NCBI RefSeq assembly: GCF_003052585.1
Contig: NZ_QASN01000021.1
Span: 310,001 to 374,000 of the forward strand
Direction: 5' to 3'
Length of the DNA: 64,000 bases
Origin: Pseudomonas mangrovi
Lineage (GTDB): Bacteria; Pseudomonadota; Gammaproteobacteria; Pseudomonadales; Pseudomonadaceae
Positions 50,418-58,855 of the stretch are shown one piece after another. Both the position numbers and the translations under genes were made by a program. A model generated the notes under the pieces. It worked only from the letters and a program-made list of their open reading frames with translations. It was not told where the DNA came from and ran no database searches. Positions within the stretch are counted from its first letter, which is position 1; each line of letters opens with the position of its first letter.

Positions 50418-52216
50418 ACGCCCGCGCCGCGCCGCCGCACCTGCAACCACCCGTTCAGCCGAACCTGCTGCCGGCCAGTCCCCTGGCGTTTCTCTGGCAC
50501 TACGTCTGCGCCCGCCCCTGGCACTTCACCGGGCTGTTCCTGCTGATCGTCGGCGCCGCCAGCTGCGCGGTGGCGGTGCAGTACGGCATGAAGCTGCTGG
50601 TCGACGCCATGGCCGCCGGCGCCCGGCTGTGGGCCCAGGTGTGGTTTCCGCTGGCGCTGTTCCTAGGCCTGATCGTGGTGGAGAACGTCCTCTGGCGCCT
50701 GGGCGGCTGGCTCGGTTGCCGCACCGTGGTGGCCAGTTGCGTGGACATCCGAGTCGACCTGTTCCGCCACCTCACCGGCCACCCGATGCGCTACTTCAAC
50801 CAGCACTTCGCCGGCGCCCTGGCCAACCGCATCTCGGCCCTCGGTGGCGCGGCGGGGGCGATCTATGGCGGCCTGGCCTGGAAGATCCTGCCGCCGGTGG
50901 TGGATTTTCTCGGCGCGGTGCTGGTGCTGCTGACCGTCGACTGGCGCATGGCCCTGGCGCTGATCGGTTTCGTCCTGCTGGTGGCGGCACTGATCACCGC
51001 TTTCGGCGTGCGCGGGCGGACCCGCCACCAGCGCTTTGCCGAGCAGTCGGCACGGGTCGGCGGCGAGATCGTCGATGCAGTCTCCAACGTCTGGACGATC
51101 AAGGCGTTTTCCGCCCGCGAGCGCGAAAGCCAGCGCCTGTCGCGGGAGATCGCCCGCGAGGCGCAGGCGCAGCGCAGCAGCTGGATGTACCTGGAGAAGG
51201 CGCGGGTGCTGCACGACATCTGCCTGACGCTGATGGCCGGCGGCATGCTGGTCTGGGCGATCCACCTGTGGCTGGAGGGCAATGTCAGTGCCGGCGACGT
51301 GGTGCTGGTCAGCGCGCTGACCTTCCGCATCCTGCATGGCTCGCGCGACCTGGCCCTGGCGCTGGTCGACAGTACCCAGCAGATCGGCGCCATCGCCGAC
51401 ACCCTGGCGATCATCAACCAGCCGCATGCGCTGGACGATCCGCAGGCGCCGTTGCAGCTTGCCGAGGGGCGCATCGACATCGAGCGCATTCATTTCGCCT
51501 ATCCCGAGCGCGATGCGCTGTTCGCCGACTTCAGTCTGCAGATCCCGGCCGGCCAGCGGGTCGGCATCGTCGGTGCCTCGGGCTCGGGCAAGTCGACCCT
51601 GATCAGCCTGCTGCAACGCCTCGACGATGTGCAGGCCGGAAGCATCCGAATCGACGGCCAGGATATCCGCAGCGTGAGCCAGGACAGCCTGCGCGAGAAG
51701 ATCGCCGTGGTGCCGCAGGAAACCGCGCTGTTCAACCGCAGCATCCTCGAGAACATCCGCTACGGCCGTCCCGAGGCGAGCGACGAGGAGGTCTATCGCG
51801 CCGCCCGCCAGGCATTCTGTGACGCCTTCATCCGCGAGCTGCCCGAGGGTTACCAGACCCTGGTCGGCGAGCGCGGGGTGATGCTCTCCGGCGGCCAGCG
51901 CCAGCGCCTGGGCATCGCGCGCGCTTTTCTCAAGGATGCGCCCATCCTGATCCTCGACGAAGCCACCTCGGCGCTGGATACGCAGGCCGAGGCGGAGATC
52001 CAGGCCGCGCTGGCGCAGCTGGTGCAGGGCCGCACGGTGCTGGCGGTGGCGCACCGGCTGTCCACCTTAGGCGGCTTCGAGCGCATCGTCGTGCTGCAGG
52101 ACGGTGTCCTCGTCGAGGACGGTCCGCCACAGCTGCTGCTGCGCGGCGACGGCGTGTTCTCGCGGCTCTGGCGTCTGCAGACCGATGCCGCCACGCCACC
52201 GGCCAGTGCGGGTTGA
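50414..52216 (+). CDS. ABC exporter, permease plus ATPase
   Basis: A 600-residue half transporter of MsbA type. Six helices lie in residues about 33-320 (FTGLFLLIVGAASCAVAVQYG, LALFLGLIVVENVLWRLGGWL, FLGAVLVLLTVDWRMALALIGFVLLVAALI and later). The ATPase has Walker A VGASGSGKSTLISLL, signature LSGGQRQRLGIARAF, Walker B ILILDEATSALD and H-loop VAHRLSTL. It likely exports the product of the galE-glf cluster, perhaps a lipid-linked or small Galf-containing molecule. Start ATG 50414 overlaps the hydrolase. Confidence 0.92.
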   Translation: MNARAAPPHLQPPVQPNLLPASPLAFLWHYVCARPWHFTGLFLLIVGAASCAVAVQYGMKLLVDAMAAGARLWAQVWFPLALFLGLIVVENVLWRLGGWLGCRTVVASCVDIRVDLFRHLTGHPMRYFNQHFAGALANRISALGGAAGAIYGGLAWKILPPVVDFLGAVLVLLTVDWRMALALIGFVLLVAALITAFGVRGRTRHQRFAEQSARVGGEIVDAVSNVWTIKAFSARERESQRLSREIAREAQAQRSSWMYLEKARVLHDICLTLMAGGMLVWAIHLWLEGNVSAGDVVLVSALTFRILHGSRDLALALVDSTQQIGAIADTLAIINQPHALDDPQAPLQLAEGRIDIERIHFAYPERDALFADFSLQIPAGQRVGIVGASGSGKSTLISLLQRLDDVQAGSIRIDGQDIRSVSQDSLREKIAVVPQETALFNRSILENIRYGRPEASDEEVYRAARQAFCDAFIRELPEGYQTLVGERGVMLSGGQRQRLGIARAFLKDAPILILDEATSALDTQAEAEIQAALAQLVQGRTVLAVAHRLSTLGGFERIVVLQDGVLVEDGPPQLLLRGDGVFSRLWRLQTDAATPPASAG

Positions 52217-52300
52217 ACTCGGCGCCGACTGTGCTTGCCTGAATAGACACCCCAGGGATGATCGAACCGGTGCGGAGGCGCCGTCGCAGAGGAGAGAGAC

Positions 52301-52516
52301 ATGTCGGATCATCACACCTACAAGAAGATCGAGCTGGTCGGCTCGTCCACCAGCAGCATCGAGGACGCCATCAACAACGCGCTCGCCGAGGCCGCCAAGT
52401 CGCTGCGCCTGACCGAATGGTTCGAGGTCACCGAGACCCGCGGGCATATCGTCGATGGCAAGGTGGGTCATTACCAGGTGACCCTGAAGGTGGGCTTCCG
52501 CCTCGCCGACAGCTGA
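52301..52516 (+). CDS. Dodecin, flavin-binding
   Basis: A 71-residue protein that forms hollow dodecamers and stores or buffers flavins. It shows the dodecin pattern TYKKIELVGSSTSSIEDAINNALAEAAKSLRLTEWFEVTETRGHIVDGKVGHYQVTLKVGFRL: helix with SxxSxEDAI and the conserved Trp (residue 40) that stacks on the flavin, then two strands. GAGGAGAGAGAC gives a good ribosome site. Not obviously linked to the preceding ABC gene. Confidence 0.92.
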   Translation: MSDHHTYKKIELVGSSTSSIEDAINNALAEAAKSLRLTEWFEVTETRGHIVDGKVGHYQVTLKVGFRLADS

Positions 52517-52628
52517 TCAGCGAAGCGGCGAACGATCCATTGGCACCCAGGTCTTAATCGGGGCTCGCGCGCAGCACGTTGCCGAACGCTGACGAGCGAA
52601 TGTCCGATCTTGCGAAGGAGCGTTGAAG

Positions 52629-52859
52629 ATGAAGAAACGGGTTCTGGGCCTCGCCCTGTCGCTGTGCTCGCTGTCGGTGTTCGCCGCGGCCAAGCCGTGT
52701 GAGGAACTCAAGTCCGAAATCGAAGCGAAGATCCAGGCCAATGGGGCAACCCAGTACACCCTGGAGATCGTCGACAAGGGCAGCGAGTCGGATTCGGAAA
52801 TGAAGGTGGTCGGCAGCTGCGACGGAGGCACCAAGGAGATCGTCTACAAGCGCGGCTGA
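52629..52859 (+). CDS. DUF1161 exported small protein
   Basis: A 76-residue precursor: signal peptide MKKRVLGLALSLCSLSVFAAA, then the DUF1161 unit CEELKSEIEAKIQANGATQYTLEIV with a second Cys in VVGSCDGGTKEIVYKR, so one periplasmic disulfide is likely. Short two-strand, one-helix protein of unknown role, common in Pseudomonas. ATG 52629 is chosen because AAGGAG is 9 bp upstream, although TTG 52623 is in frame. Confidence 0.88.
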   Translation: MKKRVLGLALSLCSLSVFAAAKPCEELKSEIEAKIQANGATQYTLEIVDKGSESDSEMKVVGSCDGGTKEIVYKRG

Positions 52860-52903
52860 GCACTCTGCGGGCTGACCATCCGTCGGGCCCAGGCACTGAA
52901 GCA

Positions 52904-52943
52904 ACGGCCCCGTCCAGGCAACTGGTCGGGGCCGTCGTGTTTT
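52904..52943 (+). terminator. Terminator of the DUF1161 gene
   Basis: ACGGCCCCG (52904-52912) and CGGGGCCGT (52927-52935) form a perfect 9-bp stem with a 14-nt loop, followed by CGTGTTTT. Strong rho-independent terminator. Confidence 0.85.
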
Positions 52944-53053
52944 CGCCCGGCAGGCATGCCGATGAGCGGCATGGAGCAGCGACCTTGGCCGAATTTCCTC
53001 GTGGGTCGCCGGCGACTATGCTGGCGCAGATTGCTGCGCGCGGTACTGATACC

Positions 53054-53069
53054 ATATTGACATCAATAT
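53054..53069. promoter_or_regulatory. A/T-rich palindrome upstream of the hybrid sensor kinase
   Basis: ATATTGA-CA-TCAATAT is a perfect 7-bp dyad in a locally A/T-rich island, about 37 bp before the possible start of the kinase. It is near the ANR consensus (TTGAT-N4-ATCAA) but the spacing is wrong, so an unknown operator is more likely. Confidence 0.45.
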
Positions 53070-53105
53070 TTTGGCGCTCTACTCGCGGCGCCCGATCTGG
53101 AGTCC

Positions 53106-56003
53106 TTGCAGTTGGCGGAACACCGTACCCAAGGGCTGCGCCAATGGATCTGGCGAGCTTTCGTGCAGAGCGCGCTGATTCCGCTGGTACTGGTGGAAAC
53201 GGTGCTGATCGCCGTCTACCTGTTGGCCAACGGGGCGATACGCGATGCGCAGATCGATCACCTGCGCGAGGTGGCGTTGTTCGATCTGCAGGCCGCGGCG
53301 CGCCAGGAGGCACGCAGCATCGATCAACAGCTGCAACAGGTCGGCGAGCTGGCAGAGCTGTATCGCAACCTGACCCGCGAGGCGCTGCTGGCGACCACGC
53401 CGGCGCCTCCCCTGCCAGCGCTGGCACTGACCCCGGACGGGGTGCGTCACAGCCCGAAGGATGACGGCGGCAGCGCGGTGTTCTACGCCAATTCGACCCG
53501 CGCCGACCGCCATGATCTGGACAAGGTGGCGCGGATGCGCGCGCTGGACCCGCTGATGCGCCAGATCACCGAGCGCAATCCGCTGGTGGCCAGCATCTAC
53601 TTCAACAGCTGGGACAGCTACAACCACATCTACCCGTGGTTCTTCACCCCCGACCAGTACCCCCGCGACATGGTCATCCCCGACTACAACTTCTATTACC
53701 TGGCCGACGCGGAACACAACCCTGGCCGCGGGCCGGTGTGGACCGACGTCTACCTCGATCCGGCCGGACACGGCTGGATGATGTCGGTGATCGCACCGGT
53801 CTACCGCGAGGACTTCCTCGAAGGTGTGGTCGGCCTGGACATCACCGTGGGCGGGCTGCTCGAACAGATCGGCCGGCTGCAGGTGCCCTGGGACGGCTAC
53901 GCGGTGCTGGTCAGCGACGAGCTTAACATCATGGCGCTGCCCGAACCCGGCGAGGCCGATTTCGGCCTCAACGAGCTGACCAGGCATTCCTACGACGAGG
54001 CGATCCGCCGCGAGCTGTTCAAACCGGAAGACTTCAACCTCGCCCGCCATGCCCAGACCAGCGCACTGGCGCAGGCCATGGGTCAGGATGACCAGGGCGT
54101 GCTGGCCCTGGAGCTGGGCGGCCGCCAGCGTCTGCTGGCCTGGACCACCATCGAGCAGACCGGCTGGCATCTGCTCACGGTGGTGGACGAGGAGCAGGTA
54201 TTTGCCCGCACCGAAGCGCTGGCCGAGCACTTCAAGCGCATCGGCTATCTGCTGATTGCCGGCCTGGTGCTGTTCTATGCAGTGTTCTTCGGCGTGATGT
54301 GGCTGCGCGCGCGGCGTCTCAGCGACCGGCTGACCAGACCCATCGCCGGCATCTCGCAGATGATGGAAGAGATCGGTCGCGGGCACTGGCGCCCCGAGCC
54401 GGTAGCCTCGGAGATCGACGAGCTGGCACGGATGGCCAGCGATACATCGGCCATGGGCGTGCACCTGGAGCAGAGCGAGGCGCACCGCCGCGAGGTGCAG
54501 GAACGTCTCGAACTGGTCCTGGAAAGCGCCACCGAGAGCCTCTGGGAGCGCGACCTGGGCAGCGGCACGCTGCGCCTGCGCGGTCGCTTCTGCAAACGTT
54601 TCGGCCTGCCCACGGAGCAGATCGACGAAGCCGGCTTCCTGGCCCGGGTACACCCCGAGGACCTGCCGCGCATCCACCTCGCCCGGGAGCGCGTACAGCA
54701 AGGCGCGGATACCTATTACGCCAGTGAATTCCGTTTCGCCGACAGCGCCGGGCGCTACCACTGGCTGCTCAGTCGCGGGCGGGTGCTGGAGCGCGATCCG
54801 CACAGCGGCGCCGCCACCCTGATGGCCGGCACTCACGTGGACATCGATGCTCTCAAGCAGACCGAAGCCGACCTGCGCCACGCCACCCTGGAGGCGCAGC
54901 TCGCCAGCCAGGCCAAGTCCCGCTTCATCTCCAGCATCAGCCACGAACTGCGTACGCCGCTGAACGCCATTCACGGCTTCGCCCAGCTGATGATCATGGA
55001 GCGCGAGGAGCACGGCCGCCGCGACGGCGACGATCATCTCGACGAGATACTCCTGGCCAGCCGGCACCTCGACCAGTTGGTCGCCGACCTGCTCGAATGG
55101 TCGAGCATCCAGGCCGAGAAGCCGCGCCTGCAGCTGCAGCCGGTGGTGGTGCGCCAGGTGATGCTGGAGTGCGCCGAGCTGGTCGAGCCGGAGGTGCGGC
55201 TCAAGGGCCTCAAGCTCAATCTCGACCTGCCCGAGGACGACCTGCGGGTGCCGGCCGATCCGCGACGCCTGCGCCAGGTGCTGCTCAATCTGTTGTCCAA
55301 CGCCATCAAGTACAACACCCCCAAGGGCCATGTGACCCTCAGCTACCAGGTGGCGGCGGGCTACATCCGCCTGCTGGTGGAGGACACCGGCCTGGGCATC
55401 GCGCCCGAGCTGCAGGGTCAGCTGTTCGAGCCCTTCCAGCGCCTGGGCCGGGAGAACACCACGATCCAGGGCACCGGTATCGGTCTGTCGCTGTGTCGCG
55501 AGTTCGCCACCTTGATGAACGGCCGCATGGGCCTGCATAGCGAAGCGGGGATCGGCAGCAGCTTCTGGATCGAACTGCCGCTGTGGCGCGAGGGCATGCA
55601 TTCGGCGACGGAAGCGGCACTCGATCAGCTGCCGCGGATCTTCTACGCCGAGGACAACCCGGCCAGCCAGTTCCTGGTGCGCAAGGCGCTCGCCGATCTG
55701 GCCGCCGTACAGGTGGCCGGTGACGGACGAACCGCCCTGGAACAGGTACTGGCCGACCCGCCGGCACTGCTGCTGCTCGACCTCAACCTGCCGGGCATCG
55801 ATGGCGAGGACGTGCTGCGCCAGCTGCGCGCGAACCCTGCGACCCGGCATCTGCCGGTGATAGTGCTGAGCGCGGTGGCCGACGTGCGCCGGATCGCCGG
55901 GCTGGATTGCCAGGCCAAGCTGGCCAAGCCGATCAACCTGGAGCAACTGCGCGCGCTGGTGACGGCGGCGCTGGCCAGACACGGCGCCGCCGACGAGCCC
56001 TGA
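53106..56003 (+). CDS. Hybrid sensor histidine kinase, Cache-HAMP-PAS-HisKA-HATPase-REC
   Basis: A 965-residue two-component kinase. Membrane helices flank a large periplasmic Cache-type sensor (about 30-370, with AVFYANSTRADRHDLDKVARM, YNHIYPWFFTPDQYPRDMVIPDYNFYYLAD and VWTDVYLDPAGHGWMMSVIAPVY). HAMP follows near 395, then PAS (about 460-590), phospho-acceptor His 613 in ISSISHELRTPLNAIHG, an ATP domain (NLLSNAIKYN, DTGLGIAP, GTGIGLSLCR) and a receiver with phospho-acceptor Asp 892 (LLLLDLNLPGIDG). TTG 53106 is the listed start; TTG 53112, 9 bp from GGAG, fits better. The ligand is unknown; dCache sensors often bind amino or organic acids. Confidence 0.9.
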   Translation: MQLAEHRTQGLRQWIWRAFVQSALIPLVLVETVLIAVYLLANGAIRDAQIDHLREVALFDLQAAARQEARSIDQQLQQVGELAELYRNLTREALLATTPAPPLPALALTPDGVRHSPKDDGGSAVFYANSTRADRHDLDKVARMRALDPLMRQITERNPLVASIYFNSWDSYNHIYPWFFTPDQYPRDMVIPDYNFYYLADAEHNPGRGPVWTDVYLDPAGHGWMMSVIAPVYREDFLEGVVGLDITVGGLLEQIGRLQVPWDGYAVLVSDELNIMALPEPGEADFGLNELTRHSYDEAIRRELFKPEDFNLARHAQTSALAQAMGQDDQGVLALELGGRQRLLAWTTIEQTGWHLLTVVDEEQVFARTEALAEHFKRIGYLLIAGLVLFYAVFFGVMWLRARRLSDRLTRPIAGISQMMEEIGRGHWRPEPVASEIDELARMASDTSAMGVHLEQSEAHRREVQERLELVLESATESLWERDLGSGTLRLRGRFCKRFGLPTEQIDEAGFLARVHPEDLPRIHLARERVQQGADTYYASEFRFADSAGRYHWLLSRGRVLERDPHSGAATLMAGTHVDIDALKQTEADLRHATLEAQLASQAKSRFISSISHELRTPLNAIHGFAQLMIMEREEHGRRDGDDHLDEILLASRHLDQLVADLLEWSSIQAEKPRLQLQPVVVRQVMLECAELVEPEVRLKGLKLNLDLPEDDLRVPADPRRLRQVLLNLLSNAIKYNTPKGHVTLSYQVAAGYIRLLVEDTGLGIAPELQGQLFEPFQRLGRENTTIQGTGIGLSLCREFATLMNGRMGLHSEAGIGSSFWIELPLWREGMHSATEAALDQLPRIFYAEDNPASQFLVRKALADLAAVQVAGDGRTALEQVLADPPALLLLDLNLPGIDGEDVLRQLRANPATRHLPVIVLSAVADVRRIAGLDCQAKLAKPINLEQLRALVTAALARHGAADEP

Positions 56004-56045
56004 GTCGACGACGGATCGCAGGCGCGCGCCGACGACAGCCTTTGT

Positions 56046-56051
56046 TATACT
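56046..56051 (+). promoter_or_regulatory. Possible -10 element before purE
   Basis: TATACT at 56046-56051 with T-rich left flank. A TSS near 56058 would give a leader of about 110 nt before purE, containing the terminator hairpin. No clear -35 is seen in the GC-rich upstream DNA. Confidence 0.35.
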
Positions 56052-56096
56052 GCGCGCCCTCTGCGCCCGCCGGTCGGCGAGCCTGAGCCCAACATG

Positions 56097-56132
56097 ACAA
56101 GCCACGCCCGCTCGCGTGGCTTGTTGTTTTTT
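56097..56132 (+). terminator. Strong hairpin with T run in the purE leader
   Basis: ACAAGCCACGC and GCGTGGCTTGT form a perfect 11-bp stem with a 6-nt loop, followed by TGTTTTTTG. It stands 113 bp after the sensor-kinase stop and 35 bp before purE. It could terminate the kinase transcript, end a short leader RNA, or act as an attenuator of purEK. Confidence 0.8.
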
Positions 56133-56167
56133 GTCGCGCCAACGGCGCCGCAACAAGAGGCAAGACG

Positions 56168-56656
56168 ATGAGCGCACTGGTAGGCGTGATCATGGGCTCC
56201 AAGTCCGACTGGAGCACCCTGAGCCACACCGTGGAGATGCTCGACAAGCTCGGCATCCCCCACGAAGTGAAGGTGGTTTCCGCGCACCGCACTCCCGACC
56301 TGCTGTTCCAGTACGCCGAAACGGCCGAGGAACGCGGCATCCAGGTGATCATCGCCGGCGCCGGTGGCGCGGCCCATCTGCCGGGCATGTGCGCGGCCAA
56401 GACCCACCTGCCGGTGCTCGGCGTGCCGGTGCAGTCGTCGATGCTGTCGGGCGTCGACTCGCTGCTGTCGATCGTGCAGATGCCGGCCGGCATCCCGGTC
56501 GCCACCCTGGCCATCGGCAAGGCCGGTGCGATCAACGCGGCGCTGCTGGCGGCGAGCATCCTCGGCCACCAGCACCCGCAGTTCCACGCCGCACTCAAGC
56601 AGTTCCGCCAGGAGCAGACCGAGACCGTGCTGGACAACCCGGACCCGCGCGGCTGA
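56168..56656 (+). CDS. purE: N5-carboxyaminoimidazole ribonucleotide mutase
   Basis: Moves CO2 from N5-CAIR to C4 in purine synthesis, working with PurK. The 162-residue PurE class I fold has VIMGSKSDWSTL, EVKVVSAHRTPDLLFQYA (conserved His) and GAGGAAHLPGMCAAKTHLPVLGVPVQ. ATG 56168 follows AGAGGCAAGACG. It is 31 bp before purK, so the two form an operon. Confidence 0.97.
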   Translation: MSALVGVIMGSKSDWSTLSHTVEMLDKLGIPHEVKVVSAHRTPDLLFQYAETAEERGIQVIIAGAGGAAHLPGMCAAKTHLPVLGVPVQSSMLSGVDSLLSIVQMPAGIPVATLAIGKAGAINAALLAASILGHQHPQFHAALKQFRQEQTETVLDNPDPRG

Positions 56657-56687
56657 GTGCCGCTGGCTCGCAGAGAGGACTGAACAG

Positions 56688-57770
56688 ATGAAGATCGGTG
56701 TCATCGGTGGCGGCCAGTTGGGTCGCATGCTGGCCCTGGCGGGCACTCCGCTGGGAATGAACTTCGCCTTTCTCGACCCGGCCCCGGACGCCTGCGCCCA
56801 GGCACTGGGCGAGCATATCCGCGCCGACTACGGCGATCAGGATCATCTGCGCCAGCTGGCCGACGAAGTCGACCTGGTGACCTTCGAATTCGAGAGCGTA
56901 CCGGCCGAGACCGTGGCCTTCCTCTCCCAGTTCGTCCCGGTCTATCCGGGCGCCGAGTCGCTGCGCATTGCCCGCGACCGCTGGTTCGAGAAGTCCATGT
57001 TCCGCGAGCTGGGCATTCCCACCCCCGAGTTCGCCGACATCCAGTCGCAGGCCGATCTCGACGCCGCAGTCGCCGCCATCGGCCTGCCGGCGGTACTCAA
57101 GACCCGCACCCTGGGCTACGACGGCAAGGGCCAGAAGGTCCTGCGGCAGCCTGCCGACGTGGCCGGCGCCTTTGCCGAGCTGGGCAGCGTGCCCTGCATC
57201 CTCGAAGGCTTCGTGCCCTTCAGCGGCGAAGTCTCGCTGGTCGCCGTGCGCGGCCGCGACGGCGAGACGCGCTTCTACCCGCTGGTGCACAACACCCATG
57301 TCGGCGGCATCCTCGAGCTGTCCATCGCCAGCAGCGCACATCCCCTGCAGGCGCTGGCCGAAGACTACGTCGGCCGGGTACTGCAGAAGCTCGACTACGT
57401 CGGCGTGCTGGCCTTCGAGTTCTTCGAGGTCGACGGCGGGCTGAAGGCCAACGAGATCGCGCCGCGGGTGCACAACTCCGGGCACTGGACCATCGAAGGC
57501 GCCGAGTGCAGCCAGTTCGAGAACCACCTGCGCGCCGTCGCCGGCCTGCCGCTGGGCTCGACCGCCAAGGTCGGCGAGAGCGCCATGCTCAACTTCATCG
57601 GTGACGTGCCGGCAGTGGACAAGGTCATCGCCATCGCCGACTGCCACCTGCACCACTACGGCAAGGCCTTCAAGGTCGGCCGCAAGGTCGGTCATGCCAC
57701 CTTGCGCTGCGCCGACCGCGCCCGCCTGGATGCACGCATCGCCGAGGTGCGGGCACTGATCGGCAACTGA
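56688..57770 (+). CDS. purK: N5-carboxyaminoimidazole ribonucleotide synthase
   Basis: ATP-grasp ligase that carboxylates AIR to N5-CAIR with bicarbonate. The 360 residues begin MKIGVIGGGQLGRMLALAG, with ATP-grasp features KTRTLGYDGKGQKVLR, CILEGFVPFSGEVSLVAVR and the metal site FEVDGGLKANEIAPRVHNSGHWT. ATG 56688 is chosen as the only start before the dinucleotide-like Gly motif. It has GAGAGGAC upstream. Confidence 0.96.
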   Translation: MKIGVIGGGQLGRMLALAGTPLGMNFAFLDPAPDACAQALGEHIRADYGDQDHLRQLADEVDLVTFEFESVPAETVAFLSQFVPVYPGAESLRIARDRWFEKSMFRELGIPTPEFADIQSQADLDAAVAAIGLPAVLKTRTLGYDGKGQKVLRQPADVAGAFAELGSVPCILEGFVPFSGEVSLVAVRGRDGETRFYPLVHNTHVGGILELSIASSAHPLQALAEDYVGRVLQKLDYVGVLAFEFFEVDGGLKANEIAPRVHNSGHWTIEGAECSQFENHLRAVAGLPLGSTAKVGESAMLNFIGDVPAVDKVIAIADCHLHHYGKAFKVGRKVGHATLRCADRARLDARIAEVRALIGN

Positions 57771-57842
57771 TTTTCAGAACCGCTCCGCCGAGGGCCTGTC
57801 TCAAGGCGTGGCATAAGCCGTCAACGGAGCGAGGAAAACTGC

Positions 57843-58091
57843 ATGGGTATCATCGGAACCATCTTCATCGGCCTGCTGGTCGGCCTGGTCGCGCGCTTTC
57901 TCAAGCCGGGCAACGACGCCATGGGCTGGATCATGACCATCCTGCTGGGTATCGGCGGCTCGCTGCTGGCGACCTACGGTGGCCAGGCGCTCGGTCTCTA
58001 CGAAGCCGACGAGGCCGCCGGGTTCATCGGTGCGGTGATCGGCGCGATCATCCTGCTGGTCATCTACGGGCTGGTCAGCAAGAAGAAATAA
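57843..58091 (+). CDS. GlsB/YeaQ/YmgE family membrane protein
   Basis: An 82-residue membrane protein with three hydrophobic stretches: IGTIFIGLLVGLVARFL, WIMTILLGIGGSLLATYGG and GFIGAVIGAIILLVIYGLV. The GNDAMGWIMTILLGIGGS signature belongs to the transglycosylase-associated (GlsB/YeaQ) family, often induced by stress; the molecular role is not known. GAGCGAGGAAAACTGC upstream includes a good ribosome site. Confidence 0.92.
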   Translation: MGIIGTIFIGLLVGLVARFLKPGNDAMGWIMTILLGIGGSLLATYGGQALGLYEADEAAGFIGAVIGAIILLVIYGLVSKKK

Positions 58092-58112
58092 CGCCCCGCT
58101 CGCGAGCCACTC

Positions 58113-58631
58113 ATGCGTCGTCTATGCCTGCTCCTGCTGCTGATCTGCCCGCCGCTGTTCGCCGAACTGCACGAAACCGACTGGCTCGAGCTGATGCCGG
58201 AGGAGGACAGGCTGGCGCTCGAGCAGATGCCGCAGATCGAACACGCCGGCGCCGAGGCCGACCGCGCCTTCGACGCGCCGGGCGGGCTGAAGCAGGCCGA
58301 CGACCTGCCGGCGGTGATGTATTCGCGCAACACCGTTGCCGCGATGGATGGTCGCCAGGTTCTGCTTGGCGGCTATCCGGTGCCGCTGGAAAGCGATGAG
58401 CAAGGCCGCAGCACCGAGTTCTTCCTGGTGCCCTATCCGGGCGCCTGCATCCACGTCCCGCCGCCGCCACCGAACCAGATAGTGCTGGTGCGCTACCCGG
58501 CCGGGGTGATGATCGAGGACATCTACGCGCCGCTGTGGGTCGATGGCCGCCTGCAGATCGAACCGGTCAGCAACGCCCTGGCGGACGCCGTCTACGCGCT
58601 GGACGCCAGCGAGGTGCGCGCCGTCGAGTAG
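58113..58631 (+). CDS. DUF3299 exported protein
   Basis: A 172-residue precursor. Signal peptide MRRLCLLLLLICPPLFA, then the DUF3299 features TDWLELMPEEDR at the N terminus and FFLVPYPGACIHVPPPPPNQIVLV near residues 110-133, where Cys and His may bind a metal. Such proteins are usually found with lipoprotein-release-type permeases or metal export genes; here no partner is adjacent. ATG 58113 is 21 bp after the preceding stop. Confidence 0.85.
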   Translation: MRRLCLLLLLICPPLFAELHETDWLELMPEEDRLALEQMPQIEHAGAEADRAFDAPGGLKQADDLPAVMYSRNTVAAMDGRQVLLGGYPVPLESDEQGRSTEFFLVPYPGACIHVPPPPPNQIVLVRYPAGVMIEDIYAPLWVDGRLQIEPVSNALADAVYALDASEVRAVE

Positions 58632-58648
58632 CGGCGCGGCGCGCCTCC

Positions 58649-58681
58649 GGTGGAAAAGGCTGCGCCGTTGTCCACCCTACG
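58649..58681. repeat. GGTGGA-type inverted repeat, single copy
   Basis: GGTGGAAAAGGCTGCGCC followed by GTTGTCCACCCTACG. It differs by one base from the inverse of copy 2 at 25431-25458. It lies in the space between converging DUF3299 and LuxR genes. Confidence 0.8.
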
Positions 58682-58753
58682 CGCTCGACGCAGCCTCGGT
58701 TCGCGCCGGCGAATAGCCCGCTCTGCCGCACCTCGCTGGCTGGTCCGAGCGGT

Positions 58754-58831
58754 CTTTGTTGGGCCTCGCTGCGCTTCGTCACCAACCTACCTGTCTGCGA
58801 TTCGTAGGTTGGGCCGCAAGGCCCAACAAAG
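58754..58831. repeat. Nested inverted repeat of a second family (GTAGGTTGGGC type)
   Basis: CTTTGTTGGGCC (58754-58765) is repeated exactly inverted as GGCCCAACAAAG (58820-58831). Inside, CAACCTAC (58783-58790) faces GTAGGTTG (58804-58811), and GTTGGGCC-GCAA-GGCCCAAC forms a compact hairpin. A typical short palindromic repeat unit of about 78 bp, likely also ending the LuxR transcript. Confidence 0.8.
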
Positions 58832-58855
58832 GGTGTTTCGCCAGACGCCGACTAG

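Noticed and set aside
53054..53069. ANR/Fnr site upstream of the hybrid kinase
   Set aside because: TTGA and TCAA are separated by 2 bp instead of the required 4 with flanking T and A.
53079..56177. 1032-codon frame opposite the hybrid kinase
   Set aside because: Longest frame in the window but an antisense shadow; no domain, no ribosome site, and the kinase has all its motifs.
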